NCBI GenBank assembly: GCA_963693365.1 | Contig: CAVNZM010000011.1 | Coordinates: 3,844,001 to 3,908,000 of the forward strand | DNA: 64,000 nt | Direction: 5' to 3' | Source of the DNA: Amoebidium appalachense | Taxonomy: Eukaryota; Ichthyosporea | In this document: positions 1 to 10,349 of the stretch, one piece after another | How the letters are laid out: every line of letters begins with the position of its first letter | Numbering within the stretch: position 1 is the stretch's first letter | Position numbers and translations under genes: made by a program | The notes under the pieces: model-generated | Databases searched by the model: none | What the model was told of the DNA's origin: nothing | Seen by the model: the letters and a program-made list of their open reading frames with translations, nothing else

Positions 1-270
1 TGTAGGCTTCATTTCGTGTTTTAGCAGTTAGCGGTTGGCTGCCCGCACACGGGCACCTATTAGCCAGTCAAAACATCAGATACCACAGATCACTAGACCG
101 AGTTATGATTGGCTCGGATCAGATTTCACATATCACTAGATCGATTTTTGATTGGTTCAGATCGGTAGGCTTAGGTATATAAGCACGACAGTTTTTAGCA
201 GATCAGCAAGCTACAAACACATCTTCTGTGTTTAGCATCCACAGCCTTACAGCTATATATTCCTTTTCAC
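1..270 (+). repeat. A1 terminal repeat with promoter
   Basis: Matches 4890-5159 base for base. It holds two ATTGG (inverted CCAAT) boxes near 108 and 150 and a TATATAA box at 176-182, about 130 bp before the gag start at 310, so it is the likely element promoter. Confidence 0.9.
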
Positions 271-309
271 TCCTTTTCATTCTCCCTATCTTTCCCTACG
301 CCGGTCAGC

Positions 310-1479
310 ATGCCGCCGAAAAAGCGCCAGGCCTCAGCCGCCGCCCCTGCCGCGGCACCTAAGCGCCTGACCCGCAGCGACCTCCGCCACAGGCTGACCA
401 ACGCTCCCGCGGACACTGACGCGCCTCCAGCGGCCCATACCACCACGGACCCGGACCCGCCGGCTACTCTCCCCTCCACCCCTGAAGTCCCCCCTCAGGC
501 CCCGCCGTCCCCGCAGATGACTTCTCAAGACGCCGTCCTGGCCGCCCTCACCGCCATCAGCACCCAGATGGCTGGCGTCCTGGCTGCTCTCACCAACCGC
601 GACCCTCCCGCGCCCCCCGCCGCGCCCTCCACACCCGGGGAGGTTTCCCCGGGGCTGCATCTCGGCCCTGACCTTGACCTGCCTGCCCTGCCCGCGCCCC
701 CCATCACAGGTGAGAACACTGGCGACATTCAGCCGGGCACACTCCCGCTTCCCCCCGCGGATGTGCTGGCAGATTTGCGCGCCAATCGTTTCGTCGACCT
801 GTATAAGTTCACCCCCGCCGCCCTCCTGGCCCCATCCAAGAAAGGTCAGCATCTGCGCATGGCCGACGACGGCAGCATCGAGACTTTTCGCCAAGACAAA
901 CCCGTTCCCCTGCGTTCACTCGTCATTTGGATCCAAGCTTGGACCCATTACATGGCCGCCAAGCACCACCTCGGCCTTCCCACGGACAAAGACGTACTTT
1001 GGACTCAGCACATCACTCGCCTCAGCACCCGATACCCGTGGGCCCAGATCCACAACTATGACGTATACGCCCGCACCGTGGCCCACCAGCAGGGTCGGGC
1101 TCCGATCGAGTGCCCCAACCTGCTCGCCCAACTCCACCAGGATCTCCTCCTGCCACCCACCCTGCTCATCCAGGACGCATGTCAGCGCTGTGGCTTCCCC
1201 GACCACCCCAGCGCGGCCTGCCCCATGTACCCCAAGCCCGGCTGTGGTCTTGACGGCTTTAAGCCGCCCCACAAGCCCGGCGGGGGTCACACCCCTAACC
1301 GCCCTGGCCCGCAACCCGGCCCGGCCAAACCGGCCCGACCCGTGGATCTACCCGCGACGCACTGCAGGAATTTCCACATTAACGGTCGGTCCTGCGCTAA
1401 GCAGCCCTGCCCCTTCTCCCACGTGTGCCCGCTCTGCTCTGGCACACACCCCCGCAAAGACTGCAAGCACAATGCCTAG
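310..1479 (+). CDS. Gag-like nucleocapsid protein of the DIRS-order element
   Basis: 389 residues starting at an ATG about 130 bp after the TATA box. Residues 1-150 are Pro/Ala-rich and disordered with a basic start. The middle part (about 150-290) is a globular region rich in Trp and Tyr. The C-terminal part has Cys/His clusters: a CxxC...H...C zinc-knuckle-like motif (CQRCGFPDHPSAACP) and a CCCH-type cluster ending in CPLCSGTHPRKDC. Such zinc clusters bind nucleic acid in retroelement Gag proteins. Position before RT and promoter in A1 support the call. The ORF is intact. Confidence 0.8.
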   Translation: MPPKKRQASAAAPAAAPKRLTRSDLRHRLTNAPADTDAPPAAHTTTDPDPPATLPSTPEVPPQAPPSPQMTSQDAVLAALTAISTQMAGVLAALTNRDPPAPPAAPSTPGEVSPGLHLGPDLDLPALPAPPITGENTGDIQPGTLPLPPADVLADLRANRFVDLYKFTPAALLAPSKKGQHLRMADDGSIETFRQDKPVPLRSLVIWIQAWTHYMAAKHHLGLPTDKDVLWTQHITRLSTRYPWAQIHNYDVYARTVAHQQGRAPIECPNLLAQLHQDLLLPPTLLIQDACQRCGFPDHPSAACPMYPKPGCGLDGFKPPHKPGGGHTPNRPGPQPGPAKPARPVDLPATHCRNFHINGRSCAKQPCPFSHVCPLCSGTHPRKDCKHNA

Positions 1480-1778
1480 TCTACGCGCACACCCACACAC
1501 ACAGCTAGAACATAGGGGTTCGGAGCTAGGACACACGAGTACAGGGAAACGGAGCTCGGGAGAACGGGCCAATAGGGCTGAGTACAAAATTTCGCAGGCC
1601 AACTACGGCGCCCGCGCGCGTCAAGAATAAATGTCCCTATACAAAGACGTTTATTCTGGCCACTGCACATAATTTTACTCCCCCCCCCCCCCATCCCACG
1701 AGCCTCCCCCCCCTTACACTCACCTAGCACTCCCTCCCCCCCCCTTTCTTCTACCGCTGTGTCCGCCCACACCCCCGC
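1480..1778 (+). other. Gag-RT spacer with poly-C tracts
   Basis: No gene seen. Contains an AATAAA at about 1626 and C runs near 1680-1745. The RT reading frame has no ATG before its conserved region and also crosses a 1880-1918 C tract, so RT expression may depend on slippage or re-initiation, or the tract length is misassembled. Confidence 0.5.
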
Positions 1779-3602
1779 GTGCTCGGGCACATTCCCCTGC
1801 ACAGGGCCCCGCTGCCCTCCCTGCCAACCCTCACTTGGGCCAAGCTGCCCTACTCTAACCCCCCGGGGCCCTGCTGCCCCCCCCCCCCCCCCCCCAACCC
1901 CCCCCCCCCCCCCCCCCCGCTGCCGGGATCTCCCCAAGGGTACACCACCCTTGCTAACCACCCCTTCCCCCGAGGCTCAGACCCGGAGGCCCGCCCGCTG
2001 CCCCAGCACCACATTGACACCTCCCGCCTCCGGGAACTGCTGGCCTCCTACCCGGACCAACCATTCGCCGCACAACTCCTCCACGATGTCGAATTCGGCG
2101 TCGACATCGGCTATCGCGGCCCCTCCACCTCTCGGGTGGGCCCCAACCTACCCACCACCCCGGAGGCAGCTGCCGCTATCACGGTGGATATTGCCAAAGA
2201 AGTCGCCCTCGGCCACCTGCGCGGCCCCCTCTCCCCGGCCCAATTCTTTGACGAATTTCCCGTCCACCGTTCCTCCCCCATCGGCGCCGTTACCAAGAAA
2301 GGGAACCCCCCCAAGTACCGTCGAATCCACCACCTCTCCTGGCCCCGGGGTAGCAGTGTCAATGACAGCATCACCTACCCCGACGAACTTCAGTACATTC
2401 GCGCCCGGGATGTCACCCAACTCATTCTCGACGCAGGCCCCGGCTGCTACATGGCCGTGGCAGATGTGCAGGCTGCCTTCCGGCACATGCCCATCCGACC
2501 GGAAGACCACCACTTAATGGCATTCAAATGGCAAGGGCATTTTTACGTTGAAACCAGACTGCCCTTCGGCCTGAAATCTAGCCCAGCCATCTGGGAACGG
2601 ATCGCGGCCACCCTACAGTGGCTGGCACACCAGCACGGTATTACCCTCATCCGCCACTACGTAGACGACTGGATTATAGTCGCCCCCACACAACAGCAGT
2701 GCCAACGTCACCTATCCACCTTTCTGCAACTCTGCCGAGAGCTGCACATTGCCATCTCCGAAGACAAGATGCAGGGCCCGGCTACCCGTGTCGTCTTCAT
2801 CGGTATCGAATTCGACTCCATCGCCATGGAGGCACGAATCCCGGCTTCCAAGCTCTCGGACCTACTCGACCTCACTTCCCACCCAAAGCCCACCATCACC
2901 ATTCGGGACCTCCAGTCCCTCCTCGGCAAACTCACCTGGTGTGCCCAGCTGGTTCCCCCCGGGAGGGCCTTCTCCCAGCGCCTATGGGCCCTTCTCCGGA
3001 CCCACCCACACCTTGCCGGCCACCACCACATACGACTGACTGCTGCCGCCCGGGCCGACATAGCCGAATGGCACCAGTTCCTCACATCATGGAATGGGGT
3101 GCACCTCATCACACCCCCCACATACACCACCCTGGCCACTGATGCTGCCGGATCGGTGGGTCTAGGTGGCCACTGGCTCGACCAATGGTTCTTCATGCCC
3201 TGGTCCCCCTCCACCCAAGCCCTCTATGCTCATGAGGGTAAACTCGGTTCTTCCGTCATCGAACTCCTGGCCATCGCAGCCGCCGTGGCCCTCTGGGCCC
3301 CCTCCTGGTCCACCCACCATGTCCGTATTTTATGCGACAACACGGGTGCTGTGTCTGACCTGCACTCCCGGTCTTCCCCCCACCCCGTGATGGCCAAACT
3401 TATTCGGTTCATCACCCGCATGGAAATGCAATACCAATTTACGTTACAGGCATCCTACCTACCAGGACCCCTCAACCATCTGGCCGATGCCATTTCTCGT
3501 AACCAACTTCCCCGGGCCCGACGACTCCGACCTTCCCTGCAACCGGAGCCCTGCCCCTTCCCCTCCTGGGTCCACGAGTTCCTATCCCTTCCCTTGGGCT
3601 AA
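1779..3602 (+). CDS. Reverse transcriptase-RNase H of the DIRS-order element
   Basis: Open frame of about 607 codons; the first codon given is GTG and no ATG precedes the conserved region, so the true start is unknown. The RT domain includes the palm region with VADVQAAFRHMP and the catalytic YVDD at 2658-2669, then thumb-like sequence. The RNase H part follows: LATDAAGSVGLGG (first Asp), a Glu in SVIELLAI, and ILCDNTGAV (third Asp), ending with the HLADAISR motif. This RT/RH arrangement is usual for DIRS-order elements. A proline stretch near residues 30-45 is coded by poly-C and may carry length errors. It ends just before another C tract (3603-3630). Confidence 0.88.
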   Translation: MLGHIPLHRAPLPSLPTLTWAKLPYSNPPGPCCPPPPPPNPPPPPPPLPGSPQGYTTLANHPFPRGSDPEARPLPQHHIDTSRLRELLASYPDQPFAAQLLHDVEFGVDIGYRGPSTSRVGPNLPTTPEAAAAITVDIAKEVALGHLRGPLSPAQFFDEFPVHRSSPIGAVTKKGNPPKYRRIHHLSWPRGSSVNDSITYPDELQYIRARDVTQLILDAGPGCYMAVADVQAAFRHMPIRPEDHHLMAFKWQGHFYVETRLPFGLKSSPAIWERIAATLQWLAHQHGITLIRHYVDDWIIVAPTQQQCQRHLSTFLQLCRELHIAISEDKMQGPATRVVFIGIEFDSIAMEARIPASKLSDLLDLTSHPKPTITIRDLQSLLGKLTWCAQLVPPGRAFSQRLWALLRTHPHLAGHHHIRLTAAARADIAEWHQFLTSWNGVHLITPPTYTTLATDAAGSVGLGGHWLDQWFFMPWSPSTQALYAHEGKLGSSVIELLAIAAAVALWAPSWSTHHVRILCDNTGAVSDLHSRSSPHPVMAKLIRFITRMEMQYQFTLQASYLPGPLNHLADAISRNQLPRARRLRPSLQPEPCPFPSWVHEFLSLPLG

Positions 3603-3716
3603 CCCCCCCCCCCCCCCCCCCCCCCCCCCAGATCTCCCGTTCCGGAGCAACACTGGCAGATTGGCCCCCCACTTTGCTCCGGCCGAGCTGCTTCGAGCCA
3701 CCACTACCCTGCAGGA

Positions 3717-4691
3717 ATGCCAGGCCCTGAGTCTCAACCTCGACTCTCGGGCCTTTTACTCCCGGGTGCAAAAAGTGTTCATCGATTTCTGTGTGGCATC
3801 TCGGCTGCAATCCTCCTCCGGGTCCTCCCTCCCGGCCTCCCCACACACCGTGCAACTTTTCTCGCCTGGTGTGCCCAACGAGGGGTACAGGCCTCTTCCT
3901 TAACCGGCTACAATTCGGCCATCACCAGGCTCCACCTCGACATGGGCCTCCCTGCTCCCTACCCCCACGACAAGTCTCTGGCCTGGTTCCTACGGGGGGT
4001 GGGCCGATGGCAGCTTTCTCACAACATCCGACCCCGCTCATCCACCAGGGAACCCCTCCTCCCCTCCCACCTCCGCCTACTCCATGGCCAGTGCCCCACC
4101 AAGGCCTCCTCGGCCAATCTCCGGCTATGGACGGCCCTCATCGTCGGTTTCTGTGGTCTCCTCCGTTCAGGGGAATTTACCTCCAAGACCCTGACTTCTT
4201 TCGACCCGTCCCGTCACGTTAAACGGAAGGACGTGACCTTCAGCTACACCCCCACCGGTACTTTGTCCCATGCCACCCTCCACCTGCCAACCTCTAAGAC
4301 GGATGTACAGGCCCGAGGTGTCAACGTCACCCTAGCTGCCCTGCCCCTCACCCACTTCTCCCCAGCCCATCTCCTCCGGCAGTTCCTGGATACAACGTCC
4401 GGTCAACCCGACGACCCCCTCTTCAGTCTCGGTGGCATCCCCTACACCAAGAGTGCTTTCTCTGCCGATTTCCGTGCCCTCCTCTCCCGGGCAGGCCTCT
4501 CACCCTCCCGGTTTGCCGGACACAGCCTCCGCATCGGGGGGGCCACAGCACTGGCTGAGGCCGGGGTCGACGACTCCCGGATCAAACAACTCGGCAGGTG
4601 GTCCTCCGACTGCTTCCTGATCTATACCCGACTTCGTCCGGCCTCCATTGCTGCCACCACCACACGTGTATTCGCCTCTATTCTTAAGTGA
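3717..4691 (+). CDS. Tyrosine recombinase of the DIRS-order element (frameshifted N-terminus)
   Basis: Integrates the circular DNA copy by site-specific recombination. The catalytic half is intact: Arg in CGLLRSGEF (near 4157), the HxxR motif GHSLRIGG (near 4518), and the nucleophile Tyr in LIYTR (near 4622). The SAM-like core-binding domain before it is split: residues resembling RAFYSRVQKVFIDFC lie in another frame (about 3640-3860), and FLAWCAQRG onward in this frame. The ATG at 3717 is therefore not the natural start; the gene probably began just after the C tract at 3603-3630 and has a one-base shift near 3850-3865. Either the copy is dead or this is an assembly error. Confidence 0.8.
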   Translation: MPGPESQPRLSGLLLPGAKSVHRFLCGISAAILLRVLPPGLPTHRATFLAWCAQRGVQASSLTGYNSAITRLHLDMGLPAPYPHDKSLAWFLRGVGRWQLSHNIRPRSSTREPLLPSHLRLLHGQCPTKASSANLRLWTALIVGFCGLLRSGEFTSKTLTSFDPSRHVKRKDVTFSYTPTGTLSHATLHLPTSKTDVQARGVNVTLAALPLTHFSPAHLLRQFLDTTSGQPDDPLFSLGGIPYTKSAFSADFRALLSRAGLSPSRFAGHSLRIGGATALAEAGVDDSRIKQLGRWSSDCFLIYTRLRPASIAATTTRVFASILK

Positions 4692-4719
4692 AACCTTTGG
4701 AGCAAGCATACTGCTCTCG

Positions 4720-4809
4720 TGCCGTGGTTTACAACCATTGCAGGTTCACTTTCGTCCAAGGGGATGTCCCCCTAGAGGCAACACACGTCCCGGAGTAGTT
4801 TTTCATAGA
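4720..4809 (+). repeat. B1 repeat of the split direct repeats
   Basis: 90 bp matching 5289-5378. Follows the recombinase stop by about 30 bp. Confidence 0.9.
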
Positions 4810-4889
4810 GGTTTTATTTGTGGAAATTATTGACATAAATATTTTTCTGGGTAAACACGTAGGATGGGTGTTCAATACCAACATAACCA

Positions 4890-5159
4890 TGTAGGCTTCA
4901 TTTCGTGTTTTAGCAGTTAGCGGTTGGCTGCCCGCACACGGGCACCTATTAGCCAGTCAAAACATCAGATACCACAGATCACTAGACCGAGTTATGATTG
5001 GCTCGGATCAGATTTCACATATCACTAGATCGATTTTTGATTGGTTCAGATCGGTAGGCTTAGGTATATAAGCACGACAGTTTTTAGCAGATCAGCAAGC
5101 TACAAACACATCTTCTGTGTTTAGCATCCACAGCCTTACAGCTATATATTCCTTTTCAC
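4890..5159 (+). repeat. A2 repeat (copy of A1)
   Basis: Exact copy of 1-270, including the TATA box (at about 5065-5071). An AATAAA follows at about 5267, a possible polyadenylation signal for the element. Confidence 0.9.
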
Positions 5160-5288
5160 CCACCCACCTACACCCACACACAACCCCCATTGATCCACAC
5201 ATACGTGCTGTTTTTTCACGGGGCGAAGCCTTCCCCCGTTTTTTGGGCACATGGACCTCACGGATCAATAAATTGATGACTGGGGGCT

Positions 5289-5378
5289 TGCCGTGGTTTA
5301 CAACCATTGCAGGTTCACTTTCGTCCAAGGGGATGTCCCCCTAGAGGCAACACACGTCCCGGAGTAGTTTTTCATAGA
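5289..5378 (+). repeat. B2 repeat, right end of the element
   Basis: Copy of B1. Beyond 5378 the sequence becomes AT-rich and unrelated, so this is the right boundary. Confidence 0.88.
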
Positions 5379-5700
5379 TATGAGGATAGTATATCTCTGT
5401 GATATCCAAAAAAGTTCTTTCATATCTATTTGGTATCCATTTTTCATCCGGAAAAAAACAGATATATTCAGTTTTTCAGAAAATTTTATGATAACTATCT
5501 AATATCATTTAGATAAATGTTGACTATCTCAAAAGATATGTAATTGGATGCCGGATGCCATACGCCCATCTGCAATATCTACATCCCCATCCCGGAGGGG
5601 TATCGGGATGGAAAACGTTGGATGGGCGCCTAATATTAGAACGATATTAGACTAATATCTGTTTTGGAATTTCGGTATCTATGATATCATAAATGTTTTT
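5379..5700. other. AT-rich flank with a nested inverted repeat
   Basis: No gene. Many ATATCT/AGATAT words. GCCCATC (5564-5570) pairs with GATGGGC (5621-5627), and inside it CATCCC (5582-5587) pairs with GGGATG (5605-5610), giving a nested hairpin. Could be a remnant of a small non-autonomous element. Confidence 0.4.
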
Positions 5701-6011
5701 TGGATGGGGGTCGTCCTTTGCTGATGTACACACCCTGGTTTTCACTAGCAAGTTGCAGAGCAGCGGACCAAGTCTTGGTGTTTGTGTTTGTGAGGGGAGG
5801 GGGGTGGGTGGGTGGGGGAAGGGGGGGGGGGGGGAGGGGAGGGGGGGGAGTGTTGGGGGGGGGGGGGGGGGGGAAGGTAAGGGGGGGAGGGGGAGAGGGA
5901 GGGAGGGGGATAACTAGGTGCATGATGATGGTGGCGGGACATTATCTCTTTAAATTTAGTGACCATTAAAGTTTGTAGACTGCCACCGTAGGCCAGCCTA
6001 TGTACCTAACT

Positions 6012-6056
<45 letters not shown>

Positions 6057-6517
6057 AAGCGCGCGCACGCGTATGTGCGCATGTGTGTGCGTGTGTGTCT
6101 GTGCCTGTGTGTGCATGCTTGTGCGACTTCCGTGTGTGCGTGTGGATGTGTATCACGGTGCTGGCGCCATCACGTGTGCGTGTGTGCGTGCGTGCGCGTG
6201 GACTGGCGTGCATGTGTGCGTGTGCGTTTGTGAGCATTGTGTGCGTGTGTGCCTGCATGCGTGTGTGTAAAGTGCACCCGCTTGTGTACGACAGCTCCGA
6301 TAGTATAGGCTCACACAAGATTCAATACTTTTAGAAAGAAATAAGTTAACCGTCAGGTTGTAAAGGTAAGAGACCCTTTTGGCTATTACCATCATTGTAA
6401 TGAAATTTCTTTAGAGGTCGACTAGTACTTGCTAGACAAAACCCCAACCTCCCACCTGGCACACCCAGCCCTTCATCCCCCCCCCTTCCCCCCCCCCTTC
6501 CCCCTCTCCTCTGCCCC

Positions 6518-6551
<34 letters not shown>

Positions 6552-6598
6552 CTCCCTCCCTCCTCCCCCCGATCCCCCCTCTCCACACACCCAACCCT

Positions 6599-6631
<33 letters not shown>

Positions 6632-7140
6632 TTCAACCATATCCATGTGTGCAATGCCCCGGGGCACAGCTACACATTTGAAAGTTGTTCCCATGACACC
6701 GTGCTGCACTCAGTTATATAAGTTCCAGTTGGGCTTGTTAACATGCTTAGGTTCTTGAAGTGCTCCGGTAGATTAAGTACTAGTTCCCTTTTTGTCCTGA
6801 AGTTGCTTTTAGCGATTGCTGTTATGCCCTCCAAATCCTTTGTTCGAGTTTACTTTCATTTTTTTTCATTCCTTTCCGTCTCTCTCTCTCTCTTCATACT
6901 AATTTTTTTCTTTGACTTTTTCTTCCCTATTTCTTCCGTTTGTGTGTGTGGGCGTATGTGCCTTATTTTTTTATTCAATTTTTTATTTCTTTTATTTCTT
7001 TTTCTTTTTTTTTGGGGGGGGGGGGGGGGTGGGGATGGGAAGGGGGGGGGGGGGGGGGGGGGGGGGGGGGTACTTAGAGGCGCCTGTTTGTAAGCTGAGA
7101 AGGGCAAAAGAGGACAGTGAAACAAAAACAATAGCTTATG
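5700..7140 (+). repeat. Diverged dispersed repeat, copy 1
   Basis: Shares a colinear series of anchors with 15050-16290: AGCAAGTTGCAG, a G-rich block, a GT tract, CTTGTGTACGACA, GGGCGACT/GGTCGACT with CACTTGCTA, a C-rich block, CGGTGCTG...CTCAGTTATAT, a T-rich block, poly-G, and TTTGTAAGCTG.GAAGGGCAA with CAGTGAAACA. Unique parts are roughly two-thirds identical by eye. No coding potential. Contains (GT)n at 6013-6052, poly-C 6476-6630 and poly-G 7013-7070. Confidence 0.65.
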
Positions 7141-7402
7141 GTATCGTCATCCCCCCCCCCCCCCCCCCCCCCCCCCCTCCACCACACACACACACACACA
7201 CAAGCACATAATTCTTAAAATAAAGAAAAATAAAGAGCGTCATTCCACCTATAATACCACGTCAATAAAAGGGTAGCCTTTGAAAATCGGACCAGTAGAC
7301 AAGCAAGGCAAACTAGCGCTTAACTTAAGCTTTCTGCAGCAGTCATTGCCACCGGAGAAACTGTTTAATTCCTCGAGAGTCTACTAATAGCCATCACTCT
7401 TC

Positions 7403-7438
<36 letters not shown>

Positions 7439-7687
7439 AGGGCACAAATACAGAACAAAACCAAACAACAAAAATCCTATTAACGTACTTGTCATGTGTC
7501 TGCAATCAACTATAGCACATACCATCCCCATCACCCCACCCCCTCTGTCAGGAAATTTCTGCACAGACACTGCTAGCATGAGTCAGGATTTTTTCATCTA
7601 CCCCACAACCCCCCCCCCCCCCTCCCCCCGCCCCCCCCCCCTCTCCTCCCCCCCTCCCCCTGCGGCCCTCTACCCCAACAAACCGTT

Positions 7688-7737
<50 letters not shown>

Positions 7738-7773
7738 TACAAGCGCACACACACACACACGCACACGTACACA

Positions 7774-7848
<75 letters not shown>

Positions 7849-7852
7849 CGTG

Positions 7853-7920
<68 letters not shown>

Positions 7921-8040
7921 TGACACACACGCGTGCGCGCACTCACTCACGCACACACACACAAAGTAGAACTTGCCCTTTGAGTGATTTTGTGTTCCAA
8001 CTCTTTAAGCATATGATCATTTAGCTCCGGGAGTCCCTGT
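7141..8040. repeat. Poly-C and (CA)n tracts
   Basis: Poly-C at 7151-7178 and 7407-7437, a C-rich block at 7605-7670 and an interrupted (CA)n of about 270 bp at 7688-7962. The unique sequence between (7205-7400) shows no gene. Confidence 0.85.
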
Positions 8041-8045
8041 TCCAT

Positions 8046-9238
8046 ATGTTCTATAGGGCCAGTTATGTGTACGTGCACTATCATCATCTCGGAGTCAATT
8101 TTTGGCACTGTTGTCGTAGTTCTCTACCCCCCCTCCCCCCGGCCCCCCCCCGGACCCCCCTCTCTCTCCCCCCCCCCCCCCCCTCCCCCCTTCCGTTCCT
8201 CAAGAACAACCCCCCCTCCCCCCCCCCTTCCCCTCCCCACCTACCCTCCTCCCCCTCGCCCCCCCCCCCCCCCCCCCCCGGTCCTTCTAATCCTTCATCC
8301 CTCCCTCTTCCCCATATATCCTCCTACATCCAATCACCTTGAAAGAGATGTGTTATTATGATGCACAATCGTCGAGTCAATGGCTAACATGCGAAGTGGC
8401 TCAGTAGATCCCCCCTCCCCCCCCCCCCCCCCCTCTCCCCCCCCCTCCCTCCCTTCCCTCCACCGCCCCTCCCTCTCCCCCCACACGTCCCCATCAGCCC
8501 ACGGTTCCCCAGACACCCCTCCCTCCCCTCCCCTGTCCGTAGGCAACCTCATGCATAAGGGGAGTAAAGTTTCCTATTTCAATGGCTTGCTAGTCCAATC
8601 GATTACCCCTGCCTCCGTTATATCTGAGACTCCCTTGTCCCTATCTTCAGTTAACTGAAAGTACATATTACATTATGCGTGATCAATAATTGTTACAAGT
8701 GCCATATATAGCATACCCCTCCCCCCCCCCCCCCAAGGAACGCCCCCTTCCCCCCCCCCCCCCCCCCCCTGCTCTCCCGCTCCCTCTCCCCGTTCCCTAC
8801 ACATATTAGTCCTATCTTCAGTCAACTGAAAGTGTGTATTACAATATCATATTATCCACAATCAGTTGTTACCAGTGTCTCCCCCCCCCTCCCCCCGGGC
8901 CCGTTTCCCATATATTAATCTTATGTGTGTTATAACGTGCACGGTCAATTGTTACCAGTGTTTCGCATGCCCATCCTCCCCCCCCCCCCCCCCCCCCTTC
9001 TCCTCCCCCTCCCCCCCCCCCCCTTCTCCTCCCCCCCCCCCCCCCCCCCCCCCCCACCTCGCCTTCCCCCCGGTACTCCTCCCTCCCCCCGCACCCCCCG
9101 TTCCCCAGGAACACACACAACCTTCCCCCCCCCCCCCCCCCCCCTCCCCCCCCTCCCCCGGTTCCATATATATTAATCCTATCTTCAATTGAAAGCGCGT
9201 GTTATGCACGATCAAATGTTACCACTATCTCAGCATAT

Positions 9239-9272
<34 letters not shown>

Positions 9273-9640
9273 CACCCCCCCCCCCCCCCCCCCCCTCTCC
9301 CCCCGCTTCTCCCTTAAACCTTCCCTCTTCCCCCCCCCCCCCCCCCTCGCTCCCCAGAGATCCTCCCCCCCCCCCCCTCCCCACCACCACCACCACAACC
9401 AACACCCACCCACCCATCCCCGCCGGCCTCTATAGCAGACCTCACACATTACAGTACCACCGTTTAGCTATATAAATGACTTTCATGATCAGAATCTATT
9501 CCAATCCTTTGGACGATCTTTATCTCTCCCTTTTTCTATATATCTCGTATCATGATGTGCACGATCATCGGGTCGATTGGTAAGTTTACAGTTTTCTTGT
9601 GGTACAATGTGCGCAGTGTTTTAGTATTTGGTCTCCCCTG
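8046..9640 (+). repeat. Degenerate tandem array with poly-C cores
   Basis: Five to seven decayed units. Each has a version of TATATTAATCCTATCTTCA, an AACTGAAAG-like word, a TTAT..TGCACGATCAA word, TTGTTACCAGTGTCT, then a poly-C block of 30-100 bp. Clear units begin near 8650, 8810, 8910 and 9165; weaker ones near 8050, 8350 and 9530, and an isolated TTGTTACCAGTGTCT at about 9870. No coding. Confidence 0.6.
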
Positions 9641-10202
9641 GGGTCCCCTGAGGCTCCGACCCTTCCCCCCCCCCCCCGCTCACCACCACCACCCCCGCCC
9701 GTTCCCCAGGAACCTCCCCCCTGCCCCCACCTCCCCTCATGCATTGGCAGAGTTACCTATATTGACGATCTGTTGCAGGTATATTGCAAATCATACATTT
9801 TTATCAACCCCTCGTCCTTATGTTCATCCTATACTATGTAAAAGTACCCATGTGGATCCATGATATTTTGTTACCAGTGTCTGCCTTTCTTGATCTGCCT
9901 TCAAACCTTGCGAGGGTTTCACAGACTTGATACCATGACCATCATGACAGCCACACACGTGTGATTGTGAGTGTTAGTGAGTTCCTCCCCTTCCCCCCCA
10001 CCCCCCACCCCCACACGCAACACTGACTGTTCTTCTCCCGCACCTATACACCATATCCTTAACCCAGAGCGGTCATTTTTCTTGCGGTTGCTATTACCAT
10101 CGAGCAAAAAAAGACATTGTTGAGGTCATGCTGGCACCTTATATGTGCACCGTAGGTGTTCCCCCCCCTCTCCCCCCGGCCTCTATGGCTGCTTCGTGCA
10201 AA

Positions 10203-10242
<40 letters not shown>

Positions 10243-10298
10243 CACAGCACGCTTGTGCGCGTGCATACGCATGCACGCACACGCACGTGTACACGCAC

Positions 10299-10349
<51 letters not shown>

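Larger units (their letters stand above)
1..5378 (+). mobile_element. DIRS-order retrotransposon (PAT/Ngaro-like), split direct repeats
   Basis: Gag, RT-RNase H and tyrosine recombinase ORFs lie in order on the plus strand. The ends show the split direct repeat layout: A1 (1-270), coding region, B1 (4720-4809), A2 (4890-5159), B2 (5289-5378). A1 and A2 match over 270 bp and B1 and B2 over 90 bp by eye, which points to a recent insertion. In this order the recombinase replaces a DDE integrase and no target-site duplication is expected. No methyltransferase domain is seen, which fits PAT or Ngaro better than DIRS1. A1 starts at the first base of the window, so the true left end may lie outside. 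The coding part is not intact (see the RT and recombinase entries). Confidence 0.9.

Noticed and set aside
674-1630. Overlapping long frame inside gag
   Set aside because: Shadow of the GC-rich gag gene in another frame; no motif.
7688-7962. THTHTH or CVCVCV frames
   Set aside because: Translation of (CA)n/(GT)n in all frames; also at 10203-10460, 11745-12350, 31194-31535 and 34800-35135.
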